Part shown: positions 48,764-62,425 of the stretch, piece by piece
Position numbering within the stretch: position 1 is the stretch's first letter
Layout: each line of letters begins with the position of its first letter
Source: Congeria kusceri
Taxonomy: Eukaryota > Mollusca > Bivalvia > Myida > Dreissenidae
Length of the DNA stretch: 64,000 nucleotides
Assembly: GCA_027627225.1 (NCBI GenBank)
Contig: CM051034.1
Location: 47,273,048 to 47,337,047, forward strand
Direction: 5' to 3'
The notes under the pieces: generated by a model
Told to the model about the DNA's origin: nothing
Database searches by the model: none
Seen by the model: the letters and a program-made list of their open reading frames with translations, nothing else
Made by a program: the position numbers and the translations under genes

Positions 48764-48787
48764 GCATCTTCCCGGCAGCTGATTGAG
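48764..48787 (+). CDS. 24-nt microexon 6 (ASSRQLIE)
   Basis: Acceptor tttgctcttttcag, phase-0 ASSRQLIE, donor gtaagtaatt. It is the positional counterpart of microexon 1 and differs from it at three bases, each changing a residue (P1A, P6L, G8E). Phases 1 and 2 contain TGA. Confidence 0.55.
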
Positions 48788-50001
48788 GTAAGTAATTAAG
48801 TACTCATAAACTTCCCAATGAATATATCGATTTATACACGCATTATTATTTGGCAATACAAATATAAATTAAAGTCCGTATGCGTAGATATACTTTTGGC
48901 AGCATTAAGTTCAAATATTATTCATCAGCCATCTTCATTTATTTTAATTGTTTAAATGTAGATTAATTGAATAACGTCCAGCCTTAAGTGTAGATCGTTT
49001 TTATGTGTTGTGCAGCCATTAAATTACAACGCATACAGCACATAAATATTCACAAGAAGCACTCTCCGGTCTTTATATTATTCTACGCCTAATTCCGAAA
49101 ATTAACCACGAAAGGCTGGAGTTGTTACTCCGTTTATAATAACTCTGGCTTCAAACATCCGACAGCCGTCAGTTAAATTAAGAATAATAAAAAAGGAACA
49201 ATAATTAAATATGTCATTGGTTCCCTTAACGCTTAAGTAATGTACAAACTACAAATACAAAACACCCGTACTATTGTAAGTATATATGCAACTTATAAAG
49301 AATAATTTTATCTCAAAATATGTGTTTCCAAATTGATTCATCGTCTTATGCAGACTTATTATGACGTGATAACTTATTGTGTTCTCCTACACGTACCAAC
49401 AATTTAAGGTATACCCGCAATATTATTTGTTAATATAAATATAATGAAATAATTATATGCTCATTACCAATTGCGGAGGTAAGTCTTTGATTTTTGGGAT
49501 AAAAAACGGATCCACAAACAAGTACTTCCTGTTGTGAAATCGCAATAATGTTTTCCATAAAACAATACAAAACAATAAATCATGCATAATATCGCATCTT
49601 ACATACTGTACTACATACTGTGTTGTCATATAAAATATACAAGCATGAGTATCTATAAAGATTCATATTATATACTTTTTAATGCACCTTTGTACTGAAT
49701 GATTTTTATGATGACTGCCTCTTATGGCTACACAGTAACGAAATCGGAATGACGTCATGCATATGTATTGCTTAATAAGCCCATGAATGTGAAGTGGTAT
49801 ACTAGCTATTCTAGCAAATCCATGTGTTAAATTGGTGATGTTCTGTATTAAAGTGGCAAAAATGCATGCATTTATAAACAAGTCGTTATATTTAAAAAAA
49901 GGGATTTTCCAATGAATCCCAATTAAAAGGGCCAGTATCCAGGTTATTTATGAAAAATAAACCTCATCTTTTTCACTAAAGTACCAAAAAGCAAGAAAAA
50001 T

Positions 50002-50355
50002 GTTCCGCCGGCGGAACAAAAATTCATTCTTAAAAATTTACATGTATTTGCAGTGAATGTTCCGCTGGCGGTACAACAATAAACTGTCTTAATTACGAAC
50101 ACCAAATTGTGCCCCACAAATTCTTGTATTCCTAATTACAAGGAACAGAAGTGTTCTGCTGGCGGTACAAACATCATGACATTTATATTCAGAATAACAT
50201 AAAAAGTGTTCCGCCGGCGGTACAACATCCAACATTATTATTCTGAATAACAAAAAATAACAAACTAAAAGTTTTCCGCTGGCGGTAGAAGTTGCCTTTA
50301 CATTCTAAATTACAAAAATCAAAAAAAAAGTGTACCGCTGGCGGTACTAACATCC
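50002..50355. repeat. CCGCCGGCGG palindrome array, copy 3
   Basis: Counterpart of the array at 27250. Palindromes near 50005, 50059, 50156, 50211, 50275 and 50333, two of them less eroded than in copy 1 (ctggcggtaca, ctggcggtaga). Confidence 0.8.
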
Positions 50356-50449
50356 CAACTTTAATATTCTAAATTACAGCAAACATACCAAGAATATATA
50401 TATATATTTTAATCATTGTTTAATTTAGTTTGAACATTTTTATTTTAAC

Positions 50450-50640
50450 TCGATTGTGTCGAGAGCCCGATGCTTATTGTGACACTTTGGAGTCCGTTTT
50501 TTTTGTTTTTGTGTTCAGTACTTGTTCACTATTGAGAAAGATCATTCGAACGGTAGGGATCGAACCCAGGACCTCCCGATCAAAAAGCGGACACTTTATA
50601 TATCCAATAGATGCACTGCCATCACGAGTGTTTTATATTT
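50450..50640 (-). mobile_element. tRNA-derived SINE (minus), array copy 3
   Basis: Counterpart of 27680-27880. B box complement ggatcgaaccc at about 50558. Confidence 0.65.
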
Positions 50641-50975
50641 ATAACCATTATTTTTTATCGTCCAGCAAATGGTTTCTAGCATTATGTCTAATTTGAGTAC
50701 AAAAATAAAGGTAAAGTCTTGTCATGTCATTAACAATTCACAACGTCCGCGCCAGAATGCATTATTCTGGACGACCAACATACTCCATATATATTTGCAA
50801 TTGTCCATTATTATTTGTCTGGAATAAGCATAAATAAAAACATTATTTAAACAAAAATGCATTTTGTAGTGTGGACAGAACCTGAAATTAGTTATTTTCG
50901 GATGCATTATGTTGGTTCTACCGACTAAATGTGGGTGGGAAGCTTAACATTTATGTGTAATGTTCTTTTTCATAG

Positions 50976-51046
50976 ATATAATGAAGCAATCAAGTCTGTG
51001 GAAAATTGGAAAAACAATTTGTCAAATGTCAAAGGTTTTTCACTAG
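50976..51046 (+). pseudogene. Possible decayed exon, 71 nt
   Basis: Acceptor gttctttttcatag, donor CACTAG/GTAAGC. It reads YNEAIKSVENWKNNLSNVKG and then FSL after one leading base. Middle bases differ from the 28207 copy (gaaaattggaaaaac for gaatattttgaaacac), giving a different length and frame. Confidence 0.3.
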
Positions 51047-51425
51047 GTAAGCTCTTTGCGCAACGTGTCGTTTCGGACATATATTTTGTAAACACCTTAA
51101 CTACGGAAGTGAACTCGATTGTCTATATGGACTAAGTCCAGTTTGTGTAAGCCTCACCTGATATATTGTACACGATTGGCAGTGTGGTGTGAATGTAAAT
51201 AGTCACATGTGTTAAGTTAATGAACATGTCATTCAAGATAAATTAATCAACACAATTATTTCACAAGCATAATGATACAATTACAGTAAGGATAAAATAA
51301 CCCACAGCACAAACATCATATGACTTTAGATAAACAGTTTTTTACTGAACATAGGTAAATTTTCAAACGATATTTGGATCTAACTTGATTCATTGATTAT
51401 TATATCACTGCAATGTTTATTTCAG

Positions 51426-51452
51426 GTAGAACCGGAGTTTTCAATTGAATAC
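51426..51452 (+). pseudogene. 27-nt microexon, donor broken
   Basis: VEPEFSIEY form with an intact acceptor and CTAAGT at the donor; counterpart of 28658. Confidence 0.4.
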
Positions 51453-53023
51453 CTAAGTTAACCAAACATTCGTTTTGATTTCATTTTAACATTCCACAGT
51501 TTGTAAATGAAGAAAATCAGTACTGGGTTATGCTATTGAAACTGTACTGTGACTGTATTACAACAATCATTTCGAGTGCATTTTGTCTTAAAGTGACAAT
51601 GTCAACGAAAAATGTTTCATGGGGGTAATTTCTTTAAAAAAGTGAACTTTAGATATTAATAACGTTATATAATAACGGTTAAAATTAGGTATATATGATG
51701 GTTATTGTGTCTTCGCATTCTTAGATAAAAAGAAATGTATAATAAGAGTCATATTTGTTTGGACCTGTAAATGTTTACATTTTGACGTCAGAGTTGTGAA
51801 TATATTGCAAAACCATAGTTTACCTTCGCATCAATACAAAGCCGACCATGGCAATTGCTGAAAACGCTGTCTCCTGCCCTTTCTTCGTATGGCTCCCAAG
51901 TCATTAAGATTATTAAGTCATTAAGTCATTAAGCCATTTTAGATTAATAGCATTAAGTGTAGATCGTTTTTATGTATTGTACAGCCATTAAATTACAACG
52001 CATACATCACATAAATGTTATTTTATCATTATCAAAGATTTTATTTCGTTAACAAACTTATAAATACACGTTCTAAAGAGAATTGATCACACGAAGCAAC
52101 GGCTATCCGGTCTTTATATTATTGTACGGCTAATTCCGAAAATTAACCACGAAAGGCAGTAAGTTGTTACTCCGTTTATCATAACTCTGACTTCAAACGT
52201 AAGTTAAATTAAGAATAATAAAAAAGGAACAATAATTAAATATGTCATTGGTTCCCTTAACGCTTAAGTAATGTACAAACTACAAATACAAAACACCCAT
52301 ACTATTGTAATTATATATGCAACTTTTTATAAAGAACGATTTTATCTCAAAATATTGTGTGTTTCCAAATTGATTCATTGTATTATGCAGACGTGTTATG
52401 ACGTGATAACTTATTATGTACTCCTACACGTACCTACAATTTAATGTATACCCGCAATATTATTTGTTAATATAAATATAATGAAATAATTATATGCTCA
52501 TTACCAATTGCGGAGGTAAGTCTTTGATTTTTGCGATAAAAACGGACCCACAGACAAGTACTTCCTGTTGTGAAGTCGCAATCATGTTTTCCATAAAACA
52601 ATACAAAACAATACATCATGCATAATATCGCATCTTACATACTGTGTTGTCATATAAAATATATAAGCATGATTATCTATAAAGATTCATATTATATACT
52701 TTTTAATGCACCTTTATACTGAATAATTTTTATGATGACTGCCTCTTATGGCTACAAATTAACGAAATCGGAATGACGTCATGCATATGTATTGCTTAAT
52801 AAGCCCACGAATGGGAAGTGGTATACTGGCTATTCTAGCAAATCCATGTGTTAAATTGGTGATCTTCTGTATTAAAGTGGCAAAAATGTATGTATTTATT
52901 AACAAGTCGTTATATTTTTAAAAGGGATTTTCCAATGAATCCCAATTAAAAGGGCCAGTATCCAGGTTATTTATGAAAAATAAACCTCATCTTTTTCACT
53001 AAAGTACCAAAAAGCAAGAAAAA

Positions 53024-53570
53024 TGTTCCGCCGGCGGAACAAAAATTCATTCCTAAACATTTACATGAAACTGCAGTGAATGTTCCACTGGCGGTACAAC
53101 AATAAACTGTTTTAATTACGAGAAACTAAACATCATGTCATTTATATTCAGAATAACATAAAAATTCTTCCGCCGGCGGTGCAAGCATCCACCATTATTA
53201 TTCTGATTAACAAAAAATAACAAACTAAAAGTGTTCCGCCGGCGGTACAAGTAGCCGTTACATTATAACTTACAACAAAAAACATAAAAACAAATTTGCA
53301 CCGCTGGCGGTACAAACATTCCAACTTTTATATTCTAAATTACAGAAAATAAGACCAACAAATTGTTCCGCTGGCAGTACTAATATTCTGACCTTTATAT
53401 TCAGAAAGACAGAAAACTTAAAACAAAATTGTTACGCTGGCGGTACTAGCATCCAAACATTTATATTGTGTTTCACAGAAAAACAAACTAAAAGTGTTCT
53501 GTTGGCGCTACAAGTAGCCTTGATATTCTAACTTACAAATAACAAAACTAAATGTGTTCCGCTAGCGGTA
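53024..53570. repeat. CCGCCGGCGG palindrome array, copy 4
   Basis: Counterpart of the array at 30270, with about nine palindrome positions from 53026 to 53560. Confidence 0.8.
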
Positions 53571-53664
53571 CAAACATCCCAACTGTAATATTCTAAATGA
53601 CACAAAAAAAGACCAAGAATATATATATATTTGTTTAATCATTGTTTAAGTTAAGTTTGAACTT

Positions 53665-53870
53665 TTTTATTATAAGATTGTGTCGAAAACCCGATGCTTA
53701 TTGTGACACTGTTGAGTCCATTTTTTTGTTTATGTGTTCACTAATTGGTGACTATTGAGAAAGATAATTTGAACGCTTCCCGGGTAGGGATCGAACCCAG
53801 GACCTCCCGATTACAAAGCGGACACATTATATATCCAATAGAACCACTGCCATCTTGAGTGTTTTAAATG
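53665..53870 (-). mobile_element. tRNA-derived SINE (minus), array copy 4
   Basis: Counterpart of 30920-31115, with the same B box complement (ggatcgaaccc at about 53788). Confidence 0.65.
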
Positions 53871-54206
53871 TATAACGATTATTTTTTATCGTCCAGCAAA
53901 TGGTTTCTAGCATTATGTCTAATTTGGGTTCAAAAATAAAGGTAAAGTCATGTCATGTCGCTAAATATTCACAACGTCCGCGCCAGAATGCATTATTCTG
54001 GACGACCAACATACTCCAGATGTATTTGCAATTTTCCCTCATTATTTGTCTGGAATAAGCACAAATAAAAACATTATTTAAAACAAATTGCATTTTGTAG
54101 CGTGTACAGAACCGGAAATTAGTTATTTTCGGATGCATTATGTTGGTTCTACGGACTAAATGTGGGTGGGAAGCCTAACATTTATGTGTAATGTTCTTTT
54201 TCATAG

Positions 54207-54279
54207 ATATAATGAAGCAATCAAGTCTGTGGAATATGTTTGAAACACAATTTGTCAAATGTCAAAGGTTTTGCACTAG
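54207..54279 (+). pseudogene. Possible decayed exon, 73 nt
   Basis: Same sequence type as 31452-31524, with both splice sites intact. Confidence 0.3.
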
Positions 54280-54661
54280 GTAAGCTCTTTGCGCAACGTG
54301 TCGTTTCGGACATATATTTTGTAAACACCTTAACTCCGGAAGTGAATTCGATTGTCTATATGGGCTAAGTCCCGTTTGTGTAAGCCTCACCTGATATTGT
54401 ACACGATTGGCAGTTTGGTGTGAATGTCAATAGTCACATGTGTTAAGTTAATGTACATGTCATTCAAGATAAATTAATCAACACCATTATTTCACAAGCA
54501 TAATGATACAATAACAGTAAGGATAAAATAACCCACAGCACAAACAGCATATGTCTTTAGATAAACAGTATTTCACTAAACATAGGTAAATGTTCAAACA
54601 ATATTTTGGATCTAAATTGATTCATTGATTATTATATCACTGCAATGCTTATTTCATCTAG

Positions 54662-54684
54662 GAACGGAGTTTTACATTGAATAC
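54662..54684 (+). pseudogene. Shortened microexon, 23 nt, new acceptor
   Basis: Here the broken acceptor has changed again (tttcatctag), creating a new AG that with the intact donor GTAAGTTAAC would define a 23-nt exon. That length would shift the reading frame. Confidence 0.35.
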
Positions 54685-55932
54685 GTAAGTTAACGTAACA
54701 TTCGTTTTGATTTTCATTTTAACATTCCACAGTATGTAAATGAACAAAAACAGTACTGGGTCATGCTATTGAAACTGTACTGTGACTGTTTTACAACAAG
54801 CATTTCGAGTGTGTTTTGTCTTAAAGTGACAATGTCAACGAAACATGTTTCAAGGCGGTAATTTCTTTAAAAAAGTGAAATTTAGATATTAATAACGTTA
54901 TATAATAACGGTTAAAATTAGGTATGTCTGATGGTTACTGTGTTTTCGCATTTTTAGATAAAAATGAATTTATAATAAGATTCATATTTGTTTGGACCTG
55001 TAAATGTTTATATTTTGACGTCAGAGTTGTGAGTATATTGCAAAACCATAGTTTACCTTCGCATCAATACAAAGCCGACCATTGCAATTGCTAAAAACGC
55101 TGTCTCCTGCCCTTTCTTCGTATGGCTCCTAAGTCGTGAGTTCGATACCCGATTGGGGTTTTAAATTTTTCAAACGTTGTTGCTGATTTGTTTTATCAAA
55201 TATCTGATTATGTATTATACTATTTAGTCTTTGTTGAATCTCCGTGTCTTAGTATTTCTCATCTGCATCATCTAATATCCTTTACAGTGCAACAGCAAAC
55301 CGATTTTAAGTTGAATACTCCCTTTATGTACATGTATTAAAGGAAACAGCAATTATATAATTTGAATACTAAAGTGTATCGTCCTGAATTAATGAACATT
55401 ATTTTATTCCAAACTTTACCATTACGATAGTTCAAAATTTACCAATTAATTGTGTTTATTCCATTGGTTCTTCGAAAACGTTAGTAATAAAAGAACAACA
55501 AGAAAAACACTCACACCATTGGTATTTAAATATTACAGTAACTTTAATCTCAAAACGACAGTTGGTTCTGACATGATTTATCATTGCCGATTACAGCCAT
55601 TTCTACATATACTGGTATGTATGTTAACTTCGGAAGTAAACTCGAATATCTATATGGACTAATCTCCGTCTTTCTAAGCCTCATCTGATATATTACACAC
55701 GATTTATAATGTGTTGTTATTTTAAATAGCAACATGTGGTAAGTTAATGAACATTTCATTTCTAATGAACAGTAAGACAATATAGAGTTAATTAACAACA
55801 ATTTGTTAATTTCATTGAAAACTTGAACAAAATACACCGCACACATTAATATATACCGGACTTTATTATTACAAATAAGTTATGCTTAAAACCATATTTG
55901 ATTCTCAATTTATATGACTTTGCTCTTTTCAG

Positions 55933-55956
55933 CCATTTTCCATGCCGCCGCCTGGG
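55933..55956 (+). CDS. 24-nt microexon 7 (PFSMPPPG)
   Basis: Acceptor tttgctcttttcag, phase-0 PFSMPPPG, donor gtaagtaatt. Counterpart of microexon 2, with one base difference that changes S2 to F. Confidence 0.5.
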
Positions 55957-57806
55957 GTAAGTAATTAAGTACTCATACACTTACCAATGAATATATCGAT
56001 TTATACACGCATTATTATTTGTCAATACAAATATAAATTTAAGTCCGTATGCGTAGATATAATTTTGGCAGCATCAAGTTCGAACATTATTCATCAGACA
56101 TCTTCATTTATTTTAATTGTTTAAATGTAGATTAATTGAATAACGTCCAGCCTTAAGTGAAGATCGTTATGTATTGTGCAGCCATTAAATTACAACGCAT
56201 ACATCACATAAATGTTCAATTATCATTAATATGTGTAAAGAAGATTTAATTTCGTTTACACATTTATAAATACACGTTCTAAAGAGAATTGATCACAAGA
56301 AGCAACGGCTATCCGGTCTTTATATTATAAACCTCACCTGATATATTACACACGATTGGCAGTATCTTGTTATTTTAAATAGCCACATTTGGTAAGTTAA
56401 TGAACTTTTAATTCCTGACATGAAAACTAAGCCAAGATTATCAACATTTTGTTTATTTCATTGATACCATGAATATATAGTTATGAAAAAAAAACAACGC
56501 ACACAATATTAGTAGCTATATATACATGACCTTATAACGAATAAGGTACTATTTAAACAATATTTGGTTGTAAATTGATATGATATTGCTTTTTTGCCGC
56601 CTAATGTAAGTAACTATGTACTCATACAAGTACCAGTAAATAGATGTTTACACGCACCATTATGCAGTAATATTAATAAATAGTAGTCTTTGGTCTAGAG
56701 TTCCGTATAGATCGATATACATGTATTTTTGTTGGAATCAAGTGAAAATAATAACGTTCATCATTCATCTTTTATTATTTCAATGCATATTAATTGAATA
56801 CCGTTAAGCGTTTAGTGTAATATCGTATTTTATTGTGTGGCCATTATAATATTACGTCAATATCACCGTAACGTTCGATTGATATTGTACCAAGAAATTG
56901 TAAATTGGTTCTATATTGGTTCTATATTTAATTTATAATTATTGGTTCTAATAAATTGTAAATTGGTTCTATATTTTATTTATCGTTGTTCTTTACAATA
57001 AACATGGGTGTTATGGGCACTCTGTACGTTATTTAATACGTCTACAGATACTATTACTTGTATTAATAGAAAATTGTCATCATGAACATTATGCTATTGA
57101 AATACGTAAATCATTTGTAATAAGATATTATTGAATACCGTTAAGCGCTATTCGTAATATCGTATTATAGTCCTTGTGTGGCCATTATAATATTACGCCA
57201 ATATCATCTTATTATTCATCTTCATTATTTTAACTTCCTCATACATTTGCACATATATGTTATGTAGATTGGATTCCAATCACAAACTCGAAATAATAAT
57301 GTTATTTATAAAATCACACGAAGCCTTGCAAACCCCACGTTTATATTATTCTATGTCTCATTTGATATATTAGTCACAAACCTCGTTTAGTCTCTACATC
57401 AAATAATTACTTGTTTTAAACAGGACACATAATATTATGTAATACCTTTGAAAAACGCACAGAACTATCCTTTTGTGAAATGTACCTTGCACCATCATAG
57501 TTGATGACCTAATGTGATTTATTATTATATACGTTTAAATAAGGACGTCATAGTAACAGATAAGGCGCTTATTTGCTTAAATATCCAGTTCTGTAACACC
57601 CCACGTTCTCAATTCATTAAACATTTAATGAGTGACAAAACTCAATTCGTATACTTAATACTCGTTAAAAGCCAAACATATAGCATTAATAATGATCGGT
57701 CAATGTTCAACTGAAAGCATTATAGCGACAAAATGAGAACTAAATTTAATTCAAGCTAATTATGACACGAGACCTGTAGTATTTTAATAGTCTTCATGAT
57801 TAAGCA

Positions 57807-60328
57807 GTGGACTGTTGACCAAGTCCACCAAATTTTTGCTCAGCCCAGTAAAGTTTGTAGTTAACTGAACCGGTGGTCCATCAAGTAACGGTTTGTTTTT
57901 ACGGTCCCTTGGTCATTGGTATATCCTTATTAGTATTTCCATAACATTATTAATCGATATTGTTTTTAATAATTGATACATAACAGATTAAATAAACAAG
58001 ATAGTGAAGAAAACTATAACTATGGATCCACTAAATTGTAGTCCGGTCCAGTCTATTTAGCTGGATTGGTGGAAGTACAGTCCACTGATTTGTAACATGG
58101 TTGCCATATTGATGGAATTTGTGTGTTAGAGTTTTTACTCCATGAAGTTATTCTCAACAATAAATTAATGTTTATGGCTTGGTACTAAACTAACATTAAT
58201 AGGAGAGCATAATTTCAAATATTCAAATAAATCACCCAGTACTCTTTTATTTTAACAAGAGCTGTCGGGGGACAGCACACTCGACTTATCGTGTGCTTGT
58301 TAGAGTTACTGGCACTGTATTCAGAACAAAACTGTATTGATAGTAGGGGCCATTTAAAAAAGTTTATTTCATTCTCGAGTTACTGAGTGGATTGTTTTAT
58401 TTTTACTAATTTTCTAAACAGTGACATTGACCCCACTCACCCCATATGCAATCTCATGTGATGTCTTGCTATACGGTATATATATAATAAATTAAGTTTA
58501 CTTATTTCATGATAATAAATATTTCAATTTCCTCTAGGGTAATTGAGCTTTTTTTCTATTTATAGTAACCTTGAACTTGACGTTGACAAAACCCACCTCA
58601 CCCCAAATGAATGTCCAAGTAAAGTATTACCGTAGAGTATCTAGGTATGAAGATTCATTCTCGAGTTAAAGAGTGGAAATCAATAGTTGACGCTGCCACC
58701 CCACCCGCTTGAATGTAAAATTTCTAAGTGTAAGAAGGCTCACAATGTTGACACATTTCAAACACAGGCACACACACATATTTTGTTGGTAATTGTGTGT
58801 ATTTATTGTCAAATGTATTACAACTGCACTTGCGAGATGGTTGTGGATGGAACTACCCCTTCCAGTCGCTTGTCAATCTCATGTTTTGGAATCGAGACCT
58901 CATCAATCGAATCGAGTTCTTTTATAGCCCCTTGTTTGATATCTGTGTAACAAGATAGACATATAACGGGTAATTGCTAAGGCACGTAGGTAATATTTAA
59001 ACACCTACTGGTTTTTAGGCAGCGCCTTCCATTATCGAACAGTATTCACGAAAATATTTGAAATAAGTGGCTGTCGGTTCACTAAGCCACCTATAAGGAC
59101 TGGAGCGGGATATAATGAAGTGGACCATAGTTTGTAGATTAGTTTTCACTATTTTCTATTCAATCCGTTATAGAAATCATTAAAAACAATCATGGCTTTT
59201 CGACAGTCAATAGGTGCACAAGACTTGTCGAGGGATGTGACGTATTTTTCAAAAGCTTTTGCTTTTCAGAGAAGGGCATCACAATGTCAATTACATGTTG
59301 GCAAAAATGACGCTTCCTACAAAAGGAGTTATAGTCCTTGTACTCTGCACTTCCTCTCAACCTCCTGTATAATTATGTGTTATGTTTAATTCCTTCAACA
59401 CTAAGGTAGTAATTATCTGCACAAAAAAGCTCCGTAAATAATGAAGAATTAGGTATAGTCCTTGACGGACTGACGGGCAGGATGACAGTCTCTGCTCTTC
59501 CTCTTAACGTCCTCTCAATATATGTGGTTTTATTTAAATTCCTTTCAATGCTAATGGAGGTATGCTCTGCACAAAAAATAAACAAAGAGTATTAAGTCCA
59601 TGAATACTGAAGAAATGGTTATGGTCCGTGTACTCTGCAGTTCTTCTCATTGTCCTCTATCAATATATGAAGTTTCATTTGAATCCCGTCAATACTAAAT
59701 AATTTATGCTCCGCAATAGAAAATATAATGAAGGGCAGTAACTCCGTAAATATTGAAGAGTTATAGTCCTTCTGCTCTGCACTTCGTCTTATTGTCCTCT
59801 ATCATTATATGAAGTTTCATTTGAATCCCTTCAATACTAATGGAGTTTTGCCCTGAACAAGACAATTAATGTTTAACGAAAGGAAATAAAACAAAGGGTA
59901 ATAATTCCGTAAATATTTTGAGAATTAATTGTGGACTTTGAGTTCTGCACTTTCTCTCATTGCCCTCTATCATTATATGCAGCCAGCTGTATTTGAATCC
60001 CTTCAATACTAATGGAGATATGCTCCGCACAAGAAAATTTAACTAAGTACTATAACTCTGTAAATATTAAAGAAAGAGTTATGGTCCTTATGCTCTGCAC
60101 TTCCCCTGCGCAGAGGAAACTTGATGGACTGACCGACAGACAGACAGAATCTTCGCTTACTATATGCCCCCGAAGTTCCTTTTGTGGGACATCAACAGAT
60201 GTTATTTTCTGTTTAACAATGCTTTTCCATTGACCAAAGGAACTTATATTGAGGTACCATCGGTCTAGTTAATTTATAAGTTTTGCTGTACCAAGTAAAC
60301 ATTTGGTGGACTAGGTCCATGGTCCACT
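57807..60328. mobile_element. Outer TIR element, copy 4
   Basis: TIRs as in copy 2. The inner TIR pair is at about 58019-59132 and the tandem-core element at 58254-60180. The left 0.8 kb is several percent diverged from copy 2, while the rest is nearly identical to it. Confidence 0.65.
58254..60180 (+). mobile_element. Tandem-core element, array copy 4
   Basis: Start aacaagagctgtcgggggac, end gacagacagacagaatcttc. Its first 380 bp carry many private changes (gacttatcgtgtgcttgtta), and the remainder matches copy 2 almost base for base. Confidence 0.65.
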
Positions 60329-60847
60329 GGTTAATCGTTAAGACTGATCACAGGCAAAGTAAGTTGATCAGTGATATAATTGCGTTGTAGTGATATAACA
60401 ATAATATTGCACAATGTATAGGAAAGTCATTATTGTATAATATGTAGTATCATTTCTGCATCTTGAAAAGTGATTGATAAAATATAATATTCATAATCAG
60501 CGTGAGCACAATTTAAATGACCACCATTGGTATGTATATTAAATTCGGAAAATAACTCGAATATCTATATGGACTAAGCTCCGTCTTTGTAAGCCTCATC
60601 TGATATATTACGCGCGATTTATAGTGTGTTGTTATTTAAAATATCAACATGTGGTAAGTTAATGAACATTTCATTCCTAACGAACAGTAAAACAATGTAG
60701 AGTTAATTAACAACAATTTGTTAATTCCATTGAAAACATGAACAAAATACACCGCACACATTAAGATATACCGGACTTTATTATTACAAATAAGTTATGC
60801 TTAAAACCATATTTGATTCTCAATTTATATGACTTTGCTCTTTTCAG

Positions 60848-60871
60848 CCATCTTTGCTGCAGGCGATTGGG
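60848..60871 (+). CDS. 24-nt microexon 8 (PSLLQAIG)
   Basis: Identical to microexon 3, including splice sites, within the block that is almost identical to 35.94-41.30 kb. Confidence 0.5.
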
Positions 60872-62398
60872 GTAAGTAATTAAGTACTCATACACTTCCC
60901 AATGAATATATCGATTTATACACGCATTATTATCTGGCAATACGAATATAAATTTAAGTCCGTATGCGTAGATATAATTTTGGCAGCATCAAGTTCAAAT
61001 ATTATTCATCAGCCATCTTCATTTATTTTAATTGTTTAAATGTAGATTAATTGAATAACGTCCAGCCTTAAGTGTAGATCGTTTTTATGTGTTGTGCAGC
61101 CATTAAATTACAACGCATACAGCACATAAATATTCACAAGAAGCACTCTCCGGTCTTTATATTATTCTACGCCTAATTCCGAAAATTAACCACGAAAGGC
61201 AGTAAGTTGTTACTCCGTTTATAATAACTCTGGCTTCAAACATCCGTCAGACGTCAGTTAAATTAAGAATAATAAAAAAGGAACAATAACTAAATATGTC
61301 ATTGGTTCCCTTAACGCTTAAGTAATGTACAAACTACAAATACAAAACACCCGTACTATTGTAAGTATATATGCAACTTATAAAGAATAATTTTATCTCA
61401 AAATATGTGTTTCCAAATTGATTCATCGTATTATGCAGACTTATTAGGACGTGATAACTTATTATGTTCTCCTACACGTACCAACAATTTAATGTATACG
61501 CGCAATATTATTTGTTAATATAAATATAATGAAATAATTATATGCTCATTACCAATTGCGGAGGTAGGTCTTTGATTTTTGCTATAAAAAACGGACCCAC
61601 AGACAAGTACTTCCTGTTGTGAAATCGCAATAATGTTTTCCATAAAACAATACAAAACAATAAATCATGCATAATATCGCATCTTACATACAGTACTACA
61701 TACTGTGTTGTCATATAAAATATACAAGCATGAGTATCTATAAAGATTCATATTATATACTTTTGTAATGCACCTTTGTACTGAATGATTTTTATGATGA
61801 CTGCCTCTTATGGCTACACAGTAACGAAATCGGAATGACGTCATGCATATGTATTGCTTAATAAGCCCACGAATGCGAAGTGGTATACTAGCTATTCTAG
61901 CAAATCCATGTGTTAAATTGGTGATATTCTGTATTAAAGTGGCAAAAATGCATGCATGTATAAACAAGTCTTTATATTTAAAAAAAGGGATTTTCCAATG
62001 AATCCCAATTAAAAGGGCCAGTCAGCTCATTGCGCAACGTGTCGTTTCGGACATATGTTTGTAAACACCTTAACTCCGGAAGTGAACTCGATTGTTATAT
62101 GGACTAAGTCCCGTTTGCGTAAGCCTCACCTGATATATTGTACACGATTGGCAGTATGGTGTGAATGTAAATAGTCACATGTGTTAAGTTAATTAACATG
62201 TCATTCAAGATAAATTAATCAACACCATTATTTCACAAGCATATATGATACAATTACAGTAAGGATAAAATAACCCACAGCACAAACATCATATGTCTTT
62301 AGATAAACAGTATTTTACAAAACATAGGTAAATTTTCAAACAATATTTGGATCTAAATTGATTCATTGATTATTATATCACTGCAATGCTTATTTCAG

Positions 62399-62425
62399 GT
62401 AGAACCGGAGTTTTCAATTGAATAC
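62399..62425 (+). pseudogene. 27-nt microexon, donor broken
   Basis: VEPEFSIEY form with an intact acceptor and CTAAGT donor; counterpart of 39700. Confidence 0.4.
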
